Shown piece after piece: positions 7,450 to 15,638 of a stretch of 64,000 nt of DNA; position 1 is the stretch's first letter, and every line of letters begins with the position of its first letter. A program made the position numbers and the translations under genes. This stretch comes from an uncultured Trueperaceae bacterium (lineage in GTDB: Bacteria > Deinococcota > Deinococci > Deinococcales > Trueperaceae). The stretch is taken from positions 1 to 64,000 of the forward strand of contig CALCHY010000161.1 of assembly GCA_937907415.1 (NCBI GenBank). The letters run 5' to 3'. The notes under the pieces were generated by a model. It was not told where the DNA came from. It saw only the letters and a list, made by a program, of their open reading frames with translations, and did not search any database.

Positions 7450-10146
7450 CTAGGAGACGCGCCCGAGGCCTAGGGCCTTGCCAACCTGACCGAGAAGCAT
7501 CGGCAGCAGCCCGGCGACGGCGACGAGCGTCCAGCCCCGTGCGCCTAGGAGCTCGATCGCCAGCACCTGCCGCAGTCCAGGTAAGGCTACTGCCAGCGCG
7601 ACGATCAAGCTGCATGTGAGGACGGCGGCCCACACCAAGCGGTTGCGAGTCACCTGGTTGTTGACTAGTGAACTACCTGGGTCGCGCATGTTGAAGACGT
7701 GCCACACCTGCCCGAGCGCCAAGGTCAGAAACGCGACGGTAATGGCCGTGCCGCTGGTCGCCCCCGGCAGCCTGAACGCCAGCTCGAACGCGCCGAGCGT
7801 GCTGAGCGTCAGTAGCGCTCCGTAGCCGATGACGCTGCGCCAGTGGCGTGGGGCCAACAGCGGCTCACTGGCTGGGCGTGGCGGCCGCGCGAGGATGCGC
7901 ACGTCTCCCCTCCCTGCCCCGAGGGCGAGCGCGGGGAGCACGTCGGTCACCAGGTTGAGGAAGAGGATCTGCAACGGCAGCAATGGCAGCGGGTAGCCGA
8001 GCAGCCCGGCCAGTCCTATGGTCATCACTTCACTGAGGTTGCAAGAGAGCAGGTAGAGGACGAAAGCGCGGATGTTGTCGAAGATCACGCGCCCCTCCTT
8101 GACGGCGGCCAAGATGGTGCCGAAAGCGTCGTCGAGCAACACCATGTCTGCCGCTTCGCGCGCCACCTCCGTTCCCCGCAGCCCCATCGCGACCCCGATG
8201 TCGGCGCGGCGTAACGCTGGCGCGTCGTTGACGCCGTCGCCCGTCATGGCGACGACGTGCCCCGCGCCCTGGTGCAGTGCTATGAGTTGCAACTTCTGTT
8301 CCGGCGCCACGCGTGCGAGCACGGAGGCGTTCAAGAGTTCGGCGCTACCTGCCGCGCCCGCCGCCAGCAGACGCGCGACGGCGAGACCGTCGAGCACCTC
8401 GCCCGTCACGGTCAAGCCGACTTGCTCCGCGACGCGACGAGCCGTCACTGCCTGATCGCCCGTCGCCATCACGACCCTGATGCCAGCCGCGTCAAGGCCG
8501 GCTAGCGCCGCGCTCACCTCCTTGCGCGGCGGGTCGGAGAGGCCGACGAGGCCGATGAGCGAGAGGTCTGCGTACGGCTCCGTCGGCTCACCCGCAGCTG
8601 TCTTCTCGGCTATGGCGATGACGCGCAGGCCCCGCGCCGCCAACGCCCTGTTCTCTTCGAGCCAGTGCGTGCGCTCGCTCGTAGTGAGGTGCCTGCGTCC
8701 GCTGCCCGCCGCGACGCTCGTGGCGGCCGCGATCACCTCGCCGGGCGCGCCCTTCACCAGCACCCAAACCTCGCCCTCCCCGAGGTCGTGGGCCGTTGCC
8801 ATCAGCCGGGTGACTGAGTCGAACGCCAACTGCCGTCGTTCAGGGAACCGCGCCAGCGCGGCGCCGCGCTCGATCCCGGCCTCGCGTGCCGCTAGCAGGA
8901 GCGCCACCTCTAGCGGGTCGCCAACGCCTTCGCCCTCTCGTCCCCCGACTTCCGGCAACTCCGCCGTGCAACAAAGCGCGGCGCCCGTCAGCGCTAGGTG
9001 CAGCTCAGTGGCGAGCTCCTGGCTGAGCGGCCGCGGCTGACCACCGTTAGCGGTTGACACTTCTCCGCCCGGTAGGCGCCACTCGACGACGCGCATGCGG
9101 TTCTCCGTCAACGTGCCCGTCTTGTCCGTGATGATCACGCTGGTGGCGCCAAGCGTCTCCACCGCCGAGAGGCGGTTGACCAAGGCGTTGCGGCTGGCCA
9201 TGCGCCTCACCCCTTGCGCCAGGGGCAGGGAGGCGATCACCGGCAGACCCTCCGGCACCGTCGCGACTGCGAGCGCGATGGCCGTCTGCAGCAGCACCAG
9301 CCACCCCTTGCCCGACTGAAGCCCGGTGAGGGTGACCACCACCGCCACGACGACGGTCAGCCACACGAGGCGCTGGGCCAGATCGTTGAGGCGCGCCTCG
9401 AGCGGCGTGCCTTGCGGGGCGGCCCGGTCAACGAGGCCACTGATGCGGCCGAGCTCGGTAGCCATGCCTGTTGCGACTACGACGGCCTCGCCAGTCCCGC
9501 GGGTGACCGGCGTGCCCTTGTGCAGCATCGGGGTGCGCTCCGGTAGGAGGGTGGCGGAAGCGACCGGGGCGGCAGCCTTGGCGACCGGCACGGACTCGCC
9601 AGTCAGGCTCGACTCGTCGACCTCCAACCGGCTCGCCTTGATCACGCGCGCGTCCGCCCCCACGAGGTCGCCGGCCTCGACCACGAGGATGTCGCCCGGC
9701 ACTAGGTCGTCCGCTTCGATCGTAGCGAGGTGGCCGCCGCGCCTGACGCGCACGTGCGACACTCCGAGCCGCCTGAGCGCCTCGACGGAGCGAGCCGCGC
9801 GCAGCTCGGTGACGAAGCCGATGCCGGCGTTGAGTGCGAGCACGACCAGGATGGCGACGGCCTCAGCCCACTGACCGAACAGCGCCGAGAGCCCAGCCGC
9901 CCCTCCCAACAACAACGTCAGCACGCCCTTGAACTGGTTGAGGAGCACCGTCCACCAGGCCGGGCCGTGCTTGAACTCGAGCGTGTTGGGTCCGTACTCG
10001 CTGAGGCGCTCTTCGACCTCCGCGGGGCTCAGGCCTTCGGCTTGGTCGACGCGCCACGTCTGGAGGAGCTCAGCTGCCTCGACCGCCCACGGGCTTAAGG
10101 CGCGCGCTTCGGTTGCGTTGGGGTGGCCCAGTGATCCAGGTACCAT
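7450..10146 (-). CDS. P-type cation-translocating ATPase (P2 type, calcium-pump-like)
   Basis: An 898-residue P-type ATPase. Visible landmarks in order: actuator TGES (182-185), PEGLP in M4 (298-302), phosphorylation site DKTGTLTENR with Asp341, ATGDQAVTARR, and the hinge MTGDGVNDAPALRRADIGVAMG-type segment. M6 reads NLVTDVLPALALG. N-terminal cation-ATPase and C-terminal membrane domains are present, so the pump is full length. The PEGLP and NLVTD motifs place it in the P2 (SERCA/PMR1-like) group, so Ca2+ or Mn2+ export is plausible, but the ion cannot be fixed from motifs. A TAGTCT box lies 9 nt before ATG 10146. It is convergent with the FAD oxidoreductase, leaving 33 bp. Confidence 0.9.
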   Translation of the reverse strand: MVPGSLGHPNATEARALSPWAVEAAELLQTWRVDQAEGLSPAEVEERLSEYGPNTLEFKHGPAWWTVLLNQFKGVLTLLLGGAAGLSALFGQWAEAVAILVVLALNAGIGFVTELRAARSVEALRRLGVSHVRVRRGGHLATIEADDLVPGDILVVEAGDLVGADARVIKASRLEVDESSLTGESVPVAKAAAPVASATLLPERTPMLHKGTPVTRGTGEAVVVATGMATELGRISGLVDRAAPQGTPLEARLNDLAQRLVWLTVVVAVVVTLTGLQSGKGWLVLLQTAIALAVATVPEGLPVIASLPLAQGVRRMASRNALVNRLSAVETLGATSVIITDKTGTLTENRMRVVEWRLPGGEVSTANGGQPRPLSQELATELHLALTGAALCCTAELPEVGGREGEGVGDPLEVALLLAAREAGIERGAALARFPERRQLAFDSVTRLMATAHDLGEGEVWVLVKGAPGEVIAAATSVAAGSGRRHLTTSERTHWLEENRALAARGLRVIAIAEKTAAGEPTEPYADLSLIGLVGLSDPPRKEVSAALAGLDAAGIRVVMATGDQAVTARRVAEQVGLTVTGEVLDGLAVARLLAAGAAGSAELLNASVLARVAPEQKLQLIALHQGAGHVVAMTGDGVNDAPALRRADIGVAMGLRGTEVAREAADMVLLDDAFGTILAAVKEGRVIFDNIRAFVLYLLSCNLSEVMTIGLAGLLGYPLPLLPLQILFLNLVTDVLPALALGAGRGDVRILARPPRPASEPLLAPRHWRSVIGYGALLTLSTLGAFELAFRLPGATSGTAITVAFLTLALGQVWHVFNMRDPGSSLVNNQVTRNRLVWAAVLTCSLIVALAVALPGLRQVLAIELLGARGWTLVAVAGLLPMLLGQVGKALGLGRVS

Positions 10147-10198
10147 CGCAACTTCAGACTAACGGCGCCTCCCGCGCGGGGCTAGGGTCTTCTTCCCC

Positions 10199-11416
10199 TC
10201 ACCCACGGCCCGGGTCCGGTGCGACCTGCAAGGACGCCACGAACTGCTTGGCCGTGCGTCCGGAGTAGCCGTTGTTCCACTCAGCGAAGCGCAGCGCCCG
10301 CTCCTCGAGGTCTTGGGCCAACGAGATGCCCTTGGCGCTCGCGAGGGAACGGACCATCTTCAAGTATTGCCGTTGATCTGCTGCCGGGAACGTGATGACG
10401 AGCCCGAAACGGTCGGCTAGCGCTAGCCGCTCCTGGTGGGTGTCCCAAGCGTGAACGTCGTCGTCGAGGGGGTCTGGGCGGTCGCTGAGGCGCTCGCGCA
10501 CTAGGTGCCTGCGGTTGGAGGTGGCGTACACGACCGTGTTGTCTGGCCGCCGCCTCACGCCGCCCTCGAGGAGGCTCTTGAGTGGCCGGTACTCCTGGTC
10601 GCCACCACCGAACGAGAGGTCGTCGACGAACAGCACGAACTTGAGAGGCTGCGGCCTCAACTCCTCGAGGAGGAGCGGCAGCTCCTCTAGCGCGCCTACG
10701 GGCACCTCCACCAAGCGGAGGCCGCCGCTGGCGTAACGCTGCGCCAAGCCGCGCACGGCGGTCGACTTGCCGCTACCGCGCGCGCCGTAAGCGAGGACAT
10801 CGTTCGCTTGCTTGCCTAGCAGCAGCGCCTCCGTGTTCTGCGCCAAGCGCTCGAGCGGGTCATCTAAGTCGACGAGCTCCTCCCACGCCGGCGTGTCCGG
10901 GTAGCGCACGGGCTCCAGTCGACCGCCGCGCCACGTCAGCACGGGGTAGAGCGCAGCCGGTCCGTTGCCTACGGTCCTCAAGAGCTCGAGGAACACGCTC
11001 GAAACGCCGTCTGCGTCGGCGGTCGATAGCGCAGAGGCGAGTTTGGCCACGCGCTCGGCCGCACCGGCGCTCAGGCACGGTTCGGCCAGGCCCGTCAGGA
11101 CGATCGGGTGCTTGGTCGACGCGACCCCGTCGACGGGTTGGTTCACGCGCCTCAAGAGCTCACCCAAGCGCCACAGTTCGGCCCGTAGTAGCGTGCGCAG
11201 TCCGTCTGGCACGCGGCCCGTCGCGTAGGTGCTCAGCACGGAGCGGTTACTGAGGATGGTGTGCGCCATGGCGGAGGCCGGGTCCGGGTACCCAGCGGCA
11301 GCGAGCGCTACGGGTAAGTCGGCGCTGGACGCACTCGCCTCTCGCCTGGCCATGAAGGGTCCCCACCAGTCTGCTTGGGATAGGGCCGGGAAGAGCGAGC
11401 GAGCTGGCGTCGTCAT
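10199..11416 (-). CDS. DUF815 family AAA-type ATP-binding protein
   Basis: A 405-residue protein whose C-terminal half matches the DUF815 P-loop family. Walker A is YGARGSGKSTAV; Walker B is VLFVDDLSFGGGD, the DDLSF signature of this family; YATSNRRHLV follows as a sensor-like segment. The N-terminal ~170 residues are not recognised. DUF815 ATPases are widespread and uncharacterised. The start ATG (11416) overlaps the stop of the upstream patatin gene as ATGA, so the two are very likely translated together, which hints at a shared but unknown role. Confidence 0.78.
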   Translation of the reverse strand: MTTPARSLFPALSQADWWGPFMARREASASSADLPVALAAAGYPDPASAMAHTILSNRSVLSTYATGRVPDGLRTLLRAELWRLGELLRRVNQPVDGVASTKHPIVLTGLAEPCLSAGAAERVAKLASALSTADADGVSSVFLELLRTVGNGPAALYPVLTWRGGRLEPVRYPDTPAWEELVDLDDPLERLAQNTEALLLGKQANDVLAYGARGSGKSTAVRGLAQRYASGGLRLVEVPVGALEELPLLLEELRPQPLKFVLFVDDLSFGGGDQEYRPLKSLLEGGVRRRPDNTVVYATSNRRHLVRERLSDRPDPLDDDVHAWDTHQERLALADRFGLVITFPAADQRQYLKMVRSLASAKGISLAQDLEERALRFAEWNNGYSGRTAKQFVASLQVAPDPGRG

Positions 11417-12306
11417 GCCGGTGAGGGTACCGCGCCGCCGCGGCAGATGAAGCCGCTAGCGATGAGTTCGGTCATGGCTCGCTCGCCGACTTGGATGGCG
11501 AGGGGCGACTTGTGGAAGTCCCACCACGCCATGTGAGGATCTAGCCGCAGCAGCGTAGCCGCGGCCGGTGCTTGCAGTGCGTGGCTGTACGAGCCCAATG
11601 AGATCGCCAAGCCCCGATAGATCTGACCTAGCGGCCCGTGGGGTTCGACGCGCGCCCCGCGGCGCAGGAAAGCTTGCCCTACGCGCGAGGCGTTGAAGCG
11701 CCTGATGGCCCTGACCACGCCGGAGCGCCGCACGTCGACACCTGCGTGCACGCCTAGCCTGGCGACACCGTTGGCGACAGGCAGGCTCGAGAACGGCACC
11801 GGTTCGACGAAGCCGCCGTCGATCAACCAGCGTCCGCCGGCCTTCACCGGGGCGAAGAGGCCTGGCAGTGCGCAGCTGGCGCGCACGGCGTCGGCGATGT
11901 TGCCGGAATCGACGCGCACTAGCTCGCCAGTAGCGAGGTCGGTCGTGGCGATGACGAGCGGCACCTGCACGTCAGCGAAAGTGGCGCCGAGGAAGTACTT
12001 GCGGTCAAGCCAGTCGCGTAGGCGGCGGCCGTTGATCAGGGCGCCATGATGCAGACCGAAGTCGAGGCCCTGGCGCCAGACCTCCGCCATGTCCTGATCG
12101 CGCACGATGCGCTCCACCTCGAGGGCGTTGCCCGTGAGGGCGTAGAGCGCCGCGATGATGGCTCCGAACGACGTGCCGCCGAGCATGACGGGCGGCGCTC
12201 CGTTGGCGTCGAGCGCCTTGAGGACGCCGACGTGCACGAGGCCACGCGCCGTACCGCCCCCGAGGGCGACGGCTACGCGCATGCCCGCTGTCTCGAGCCG
12301 TTGCAT
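11413..12306 (-). CDS. patatin-like phospholipase (RssA family)
   Basis: A 297-residue patatin-fold lipid acyl hydrolase. The oxyanion loop GGGTARGLVHVGVLKAL, the nucleophile elbow GTSFG and the catalytic aspartate motif LIDGGFVEPVP are all intact, so it should be active as a Ser-Asp dyad enzyme. Although ATG 12282 would give a more usual N-terminus, ATG 12306 is preferred because TAACAT (12313-12318) lies exactly six bases before it, the leaderless arrangement. It is the first gene of a two-gene unit with the DUF815 ATPase (4-nt overlap). It diverges from dnaX. Substrate is unknown. Confidence 0.85.
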   Translation of the reverse strand: MQRLETAGMRVAVALGGGTARGLVHVGVLKALDANGAPPVMLGGTSFGAIIAALYALTGNALEVERIVRDQDMAEVWRQGLDFGLHHGALINGRRLRDWLDRKYFLGATFADVQVPLVIATTDLATGELVRVDSGNIADAVRASCALPGLFAPVKAGGRWLIDGGFVEPVPFSSLPVANGVARLGVHAGVDVRRSGVVRAIRRFNASRVGQAFLRRGARVEPHGPLGQIYRGLAISLGSYSHALQAPAAATLLRLDPHMAWWDFHKSPLAIQVGERAMTELIASGFICRGGAVPSPA

Positions 12307-12382
12307 GGGTCGATGTTACAACCGGCTACCGGCCTGGCGGCGGACGGGGGCGGAGCGAGCCCGATGGTAGACTCCCCGCGAG

Positions 12383-14553
12383 ATGTCGGCTCTTTACCAA
12401 CGGGCACGGCCGGTCACGTTCGACGAGGTCGTGGGGCAGGACCACGTCAAGGACGTCCTGACTTCCGCCATCAGGCGCGGGCGAGTCGGGCACGCTTACC
12501 TATTCTCTGGGCCGCGCGGGGTTGGTAAGACGACCAGCGCGAGACTCCTCGCCATGGCCGTCAACTGTGAGGCCCCCGCCGAGCAACGCCCGTGCGGTGT
12601 CTGCGAGTCGTGCCGCCTCGTCCAGGCCGGTTCGCACCCGGACGTCATCGAGCTTGACGCGGCTTCCAACAACTCCGTCGAGGACGTGCGCGACTTGCGC
12701 GAACACGCCATGCTCGCGAGCATGCGCGGCGGCACGCGCGTCTGGATCCTCGACGAGGCGCACATGCTCAGCAAAGCCGCAGCTAACGCCCTGCTCAAGA
12801 CGCTCGAGGAACCGCCGCCAGGTCTGATGTTCATCCTCGCGACGACTGAACCGGAGCGCCTGCCGCCGACGGTGCTCTCGCGCTGCCAGCACTTCCGCTT
12901 CCGGCGCTTGACTGACGGCGAGATCGTCGGGAAACTGGCGCGGCTCGCGGAGGGCGCTGGCGTGGCCGCAGAGGCGCCCGCCCTCGACCTAGTGGCGCGC
13001 AGTGCGGACGGCGGCATGCGCGATGCAGAGTCGCTCCTCGATCGCCTCCTAGCCACCGGCGAGCCTGTGACGCTGCAACACACGGAGGACGCGCTCGGAC
13101 TACCACCTCACGAGCGGCTGCTTGCCATGGCGGCAGCCTTGGCTACCGGCGACCTGACTGGTCTCCTCGAGCAGGCGGGCAGCCTCTACCGGGCGGGTTT
13201 CGCGCCGCGCACCCTCGCCGAGCAGTTGGCGCGCACCTTGCGGACGGCGCTGCACGCCCAACTAGCTGGCGAGTCGCAGCTCGCGCTCACGGACACGGAA
13301 CTACTGCGACTACTCCACGCGCTCGATGACGAGCAGGAGCGCTTCATCAGGCACGACGACCTCTACTCACTCGAGGTCGCTCTCATCAAGGCGCGCAACG
13401 CGCTTAGCGGCAACGTGCCCGCCGCGTTCACAGCGCCGGCCGCCGCCACGCATGAAGCTCAGCAGACCGCGGCACCGAAGCGTGCGGAGCCCAAGAAGGT
13501 CGAGGGCCCGAGCGCGGCGCCCCGTGACGTCGGGGAGAGGGATAAGCCAGCGGAGCCAGCCGCCGAGGCGGCGCCCGCCGTCGAGGCGCCGCCCATGGCG
13601 GGCGCCCCGGCCGGCGCCTTCTCGTGGCATGCCGTGAGGAGCCGCGCCGACGTGCGCCTCAAGGCCTTCCTCGCCCCAGCACGCGTTGAGCAAGCAGACA
13701 CGGTCATCCGCGTGATCTTCCCCGCAGAGAACGAGTTCCACCACAAGCAACTGCTCCAGCGCCTTGACGAGTTCACGAAGCTAGTGGCTGAGGTGGCTGG
13801 CCCCGGGTACGAGTTGGTCATCGACGGACCCGCAGGCAACGCGCGCGCCAAAGTCACGGGCGCCACTAGCGGTGGTGGTCCAAAAAAAGCCTGACGGGGC
13901 GGGCAGTTCCCGCTCCGCAAGCGAGCAAACCGGAAGGGCGAACCAGCGAGGCGGCCGCGTTCGACCCTGCGCCTCGCCGGCCGCGGCCAACCCCCGCCCC
14001 GGTAGCCCAAGCTCCGCAGCCTGCGCCGGCCACGCCCCCGCCAGCTGCGCGCCCAAGCAACGCTCCGGCCGAGGTCACGGACTTCATTCCGGAGGACGTC
14101 GACTCGTCATTCGGTGGCGCCACTGGGGACCTGTGGGCGGACGACGGGAGCGATGAACTCCCCGCGGTGGGTGGCGGAGCGCCGGTCGACGATGAGTCAC
14201 CCGAGCTGGCGACGCCGAGCCAGTCAAGCACTCAGGTCCGCTCGAGCAGCCGCACAGCGCCTGCCGCGCGACCAGCGCCGAGCAGAGCCGGCGAGCGCCC
14301 ACCGCGCGGCGGGAGCAAGCCACCCGCTATTCAGCCTGCGTTCGAGCCTAAGACCGTCAGTTCTGACACGCCGCAGGGCAAGGCGTTCGCGGAGTTGGTC
14401 GCGCTCTTCCCCGGCAAAGTCATCGAGGTCGTTCCGCTGCGCCAAGCTGCTGACACCGGGGACGAGAGCGACGCACAGAGCGCAACAGAAGCGGCCTTCG
14501 CTGACGGGTACGATGACCCAACCGGCGCCGAGTTGGACAACGACGACGCCTGA
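12383..14553 (+). CDS. dnaX: DNA polymerase III tau subunit, expressed by -1 frameshift/slippage
   Basis: The clamp-loader ATPase of the replicative polymerase. Frame 0 alone (12383-13894) gives a 503-residue gamma-like protein: Walker A GPRGVGKT (43-50), zinc cysteines 62, 71, 74 and 77, DEAH box at 124-127, sensor ATTEPERLP. Frame 0 ends at TGA 13892, one codon after a run of seven A (13882-13888). The -1 frame is open without interruption from the A run to TGA 14551. It encodes a further 221 residues: a Pro/Ala-rich linker and an acidic C-terminal segment with FAELVALFPGKVIEV, which looks like a folded tau tail. A -1 shift on the A run would make a 723-residue tau. A 9-bp stem-loop starts six bases after the run. 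A TAGACT box lies 9 nt before ATG 12383. Confidence 0.85.
13882..13917 (+). promoter_or_regulatory. programmed frameshift cassette in dnaX: A7 slippery run plus stem-loop
   Basis: The run A AAA AAA (13882-13888) is read in frame 0 as two Lys codons, so slipping back one base keeps perfect codon-anticodon pairing. Six bases later a 9-bp stem (13895-13903 with 13909-13917, one G.U pair, five-base loop) can form. GGTGGTGG at 13871-13878 could pair weakly with 16S rRNA, though it lies closer than the ideal distance for a -1 shift. The same A run could also support transcriptional slippage, as on the A9 run of Thermus thermophilus dnaX. Confidence 0.7.
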
Positions 14554-14604
14554 GAACCCAAGCCACTTGACTTATGCGCAGCACCTGACCACAGAGGAGC
14601 GAAC

Positions 14605-14916
14605 GTGAACATCCAGAAGCTGATGAAAGAAGCCCAACGCGCCCAGCAGAAAGTGAACGAGGCGCAAGAGCGCCTGGCAAGCATGACCGTCGAGGGCTCG
14701 GCGGGCGCCGGCTTGGTGCGTGCAGAGGCAACGGGCGACGGCACCGTCACCAAGGTGCGCATCGATGCCAAGGTCGTCGACGCGTCAGACGTCGAGATGC
14801 TCGAAGACCTCGTCACGGCCGCCGTAAGCGACGCTCAGCGCAAGGCCAAGGAACTGCAGGAGAAGGAGATGGGCGCTGCCATGGGCGGCATGGGCGGCCT
14901 CGGGGGCATGCTCTGA
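14605..14916 (+). CDS. ybaB: YbaB/EbfC family nucleoid-associated protein
   Basis: A 103-residue small DNA-binding protein of the YbaB/EbfC family, which forms dimers that bind and bend DNA and is commonly encoded between dnaX and recR, exactly as here. The N-terminus starts with NIQKLMKEAQRAQQKV and a long helix; the core VEGSAGAGLVRAEATGDG is typical; the C-terminus is a Gly/Met-rich tail. The start is GTG 14605 with a good Shine-Dalgarno (GAGGAG) seven bases upstream, so this gene uses a leadered ribosome site, unlike many of its neighbours. Confidence 0.9.
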   Translation: MNIQKLMKEAQRAQQKVNEAQERLASMTVEGSAGAGLVRAEATGDGTVTKVRIDAKVVDASDVEMLEDLVTAAVSDAQRKAKELQEKEMGAAMGGMGGLGGML

Positions 14917-14965
14917 GCCAGCAGAACACGCGGCGCCGGCGTAGTCACCTAAGCGCGGTAGTTGC

Positions 14966-15568
14966 ATGAGCGTGCGCTTCCCAACGGCGCTCCTTACGCT
15001 CATCCGCGAGCTGGGGCGCCTGCCTGGCATCGGGCCGAAGAGCGCTCAGCGCCTGGCGTTCTACCTCTTCAACCGCCCTGAAGAGGAAGTGAGGGCGCTT
15101 GCCGCCGCCCTCGTAGAGGCTAAGACGGGCCTCGAGCGTTGCCCGCTCTGCTTCAACGTCATGAGCAGCGGGTCTGACTGCTGCGCCGTGTGCGCAGACA
15201 CGCGCCGCGACCGCGCCCTCTTGTGCGTTGTCGAACAACCAGCTGACTTGCTTGCCATCGAGCGCTCAGGCGAGTACCAGGGCCTGTATCACGTGCTGCA
15301 CGGCTCCCTCAGCCCCATGAACGGCATCGGACCTGAGCAACTGACCATCGCCGCCCTTCAACAGCGCCTAGCTGGCGTGCGCGAGGTCGTCCTCGCCACC
15401 TCGACCACCGTGGAAGGCGAGGCAACGGCGCACTACTTGGCGCGCCAACTCGGGTCCTCAGGCGTTGCGGTCAGCCGTATCGCGTACGGTCTTCCCGTAG
15501 GCGGGGACCTAGAGTACGCAGACGAGGTTACGCTAGGCCGCGCCATCAGTAACCGGCGCCCAGTCTGA
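14966..15568 (+). CDS. recR: recombination mediator RecR
   Basis: A 200-residue RecR, which with RecO (18893-19627 in this window) loads RecA on SSB-coated single-stranded DNA. An N-terminal helix-hairpin-helix (LPGIGPKSAQRLAFYL), a four-Cys zinc finger (Cys59, Cys62, Cys73, Cys76) and a Toprim domain with LCVVEQPADLLAIE are all present, in the family order and at normal length. It lies 49 bp after ybaB. No clear Shine-Dalgarno precedes ATG 14966. topA downstream has its own consensus promoter, so the dnaX-ybaB-recR group probably ends here. Confidence 0.95.
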   Translation: MSVRFPTALLTLIRELGRLPGIGPKSAQRLAFYLFNRPEEEVRALAAALVEAKTGLERCPLCFNVMSSGSDCCAVCADTRRDRALLCVVEQPADLLAIERSGEYQGLYHVLHGSLSPMNGIGPEQLTIAALQQRLAGVREVVLATSTTVEGEATAHYLARQLGSSGVAVSRIAYGLPVGGDLEYADEVTLGRAISNRRPV

Positions 15569-15576
15569 CCACGCCC

Positions 15577-15604
15577 TTGACCTCACGAGGAGCGTGCGTA
15601 TAAT
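15577..15604 (+). promoter_or_regulatory. consensus sigma-70 type promoter of topA
   Basis: TTGACC (15577-15582), a 16-bp spacer and a perfect TATAAT (15599-15604) lie between recR and topA. The start would be near 15611, giving a leader of about 28 nt that contains the AAGGATAGGGG ribosome site. This is the best-matching vegetative promoter in the window. Confidence 0.75.
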
Positions 15605-15638
15605 GTGCCCGCTTCACGAAGGATAGGGGTTAGTAATC

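Noticed and set aside
13892..14166. dnaX as a pseudogene or sequencing frameshift
   Set aside because: The break lies exactly on an A7 run with a stem-loop behind it, in the linker where slippage occurs in other dnaX genes, and the -1 frame is free of stops to its end.
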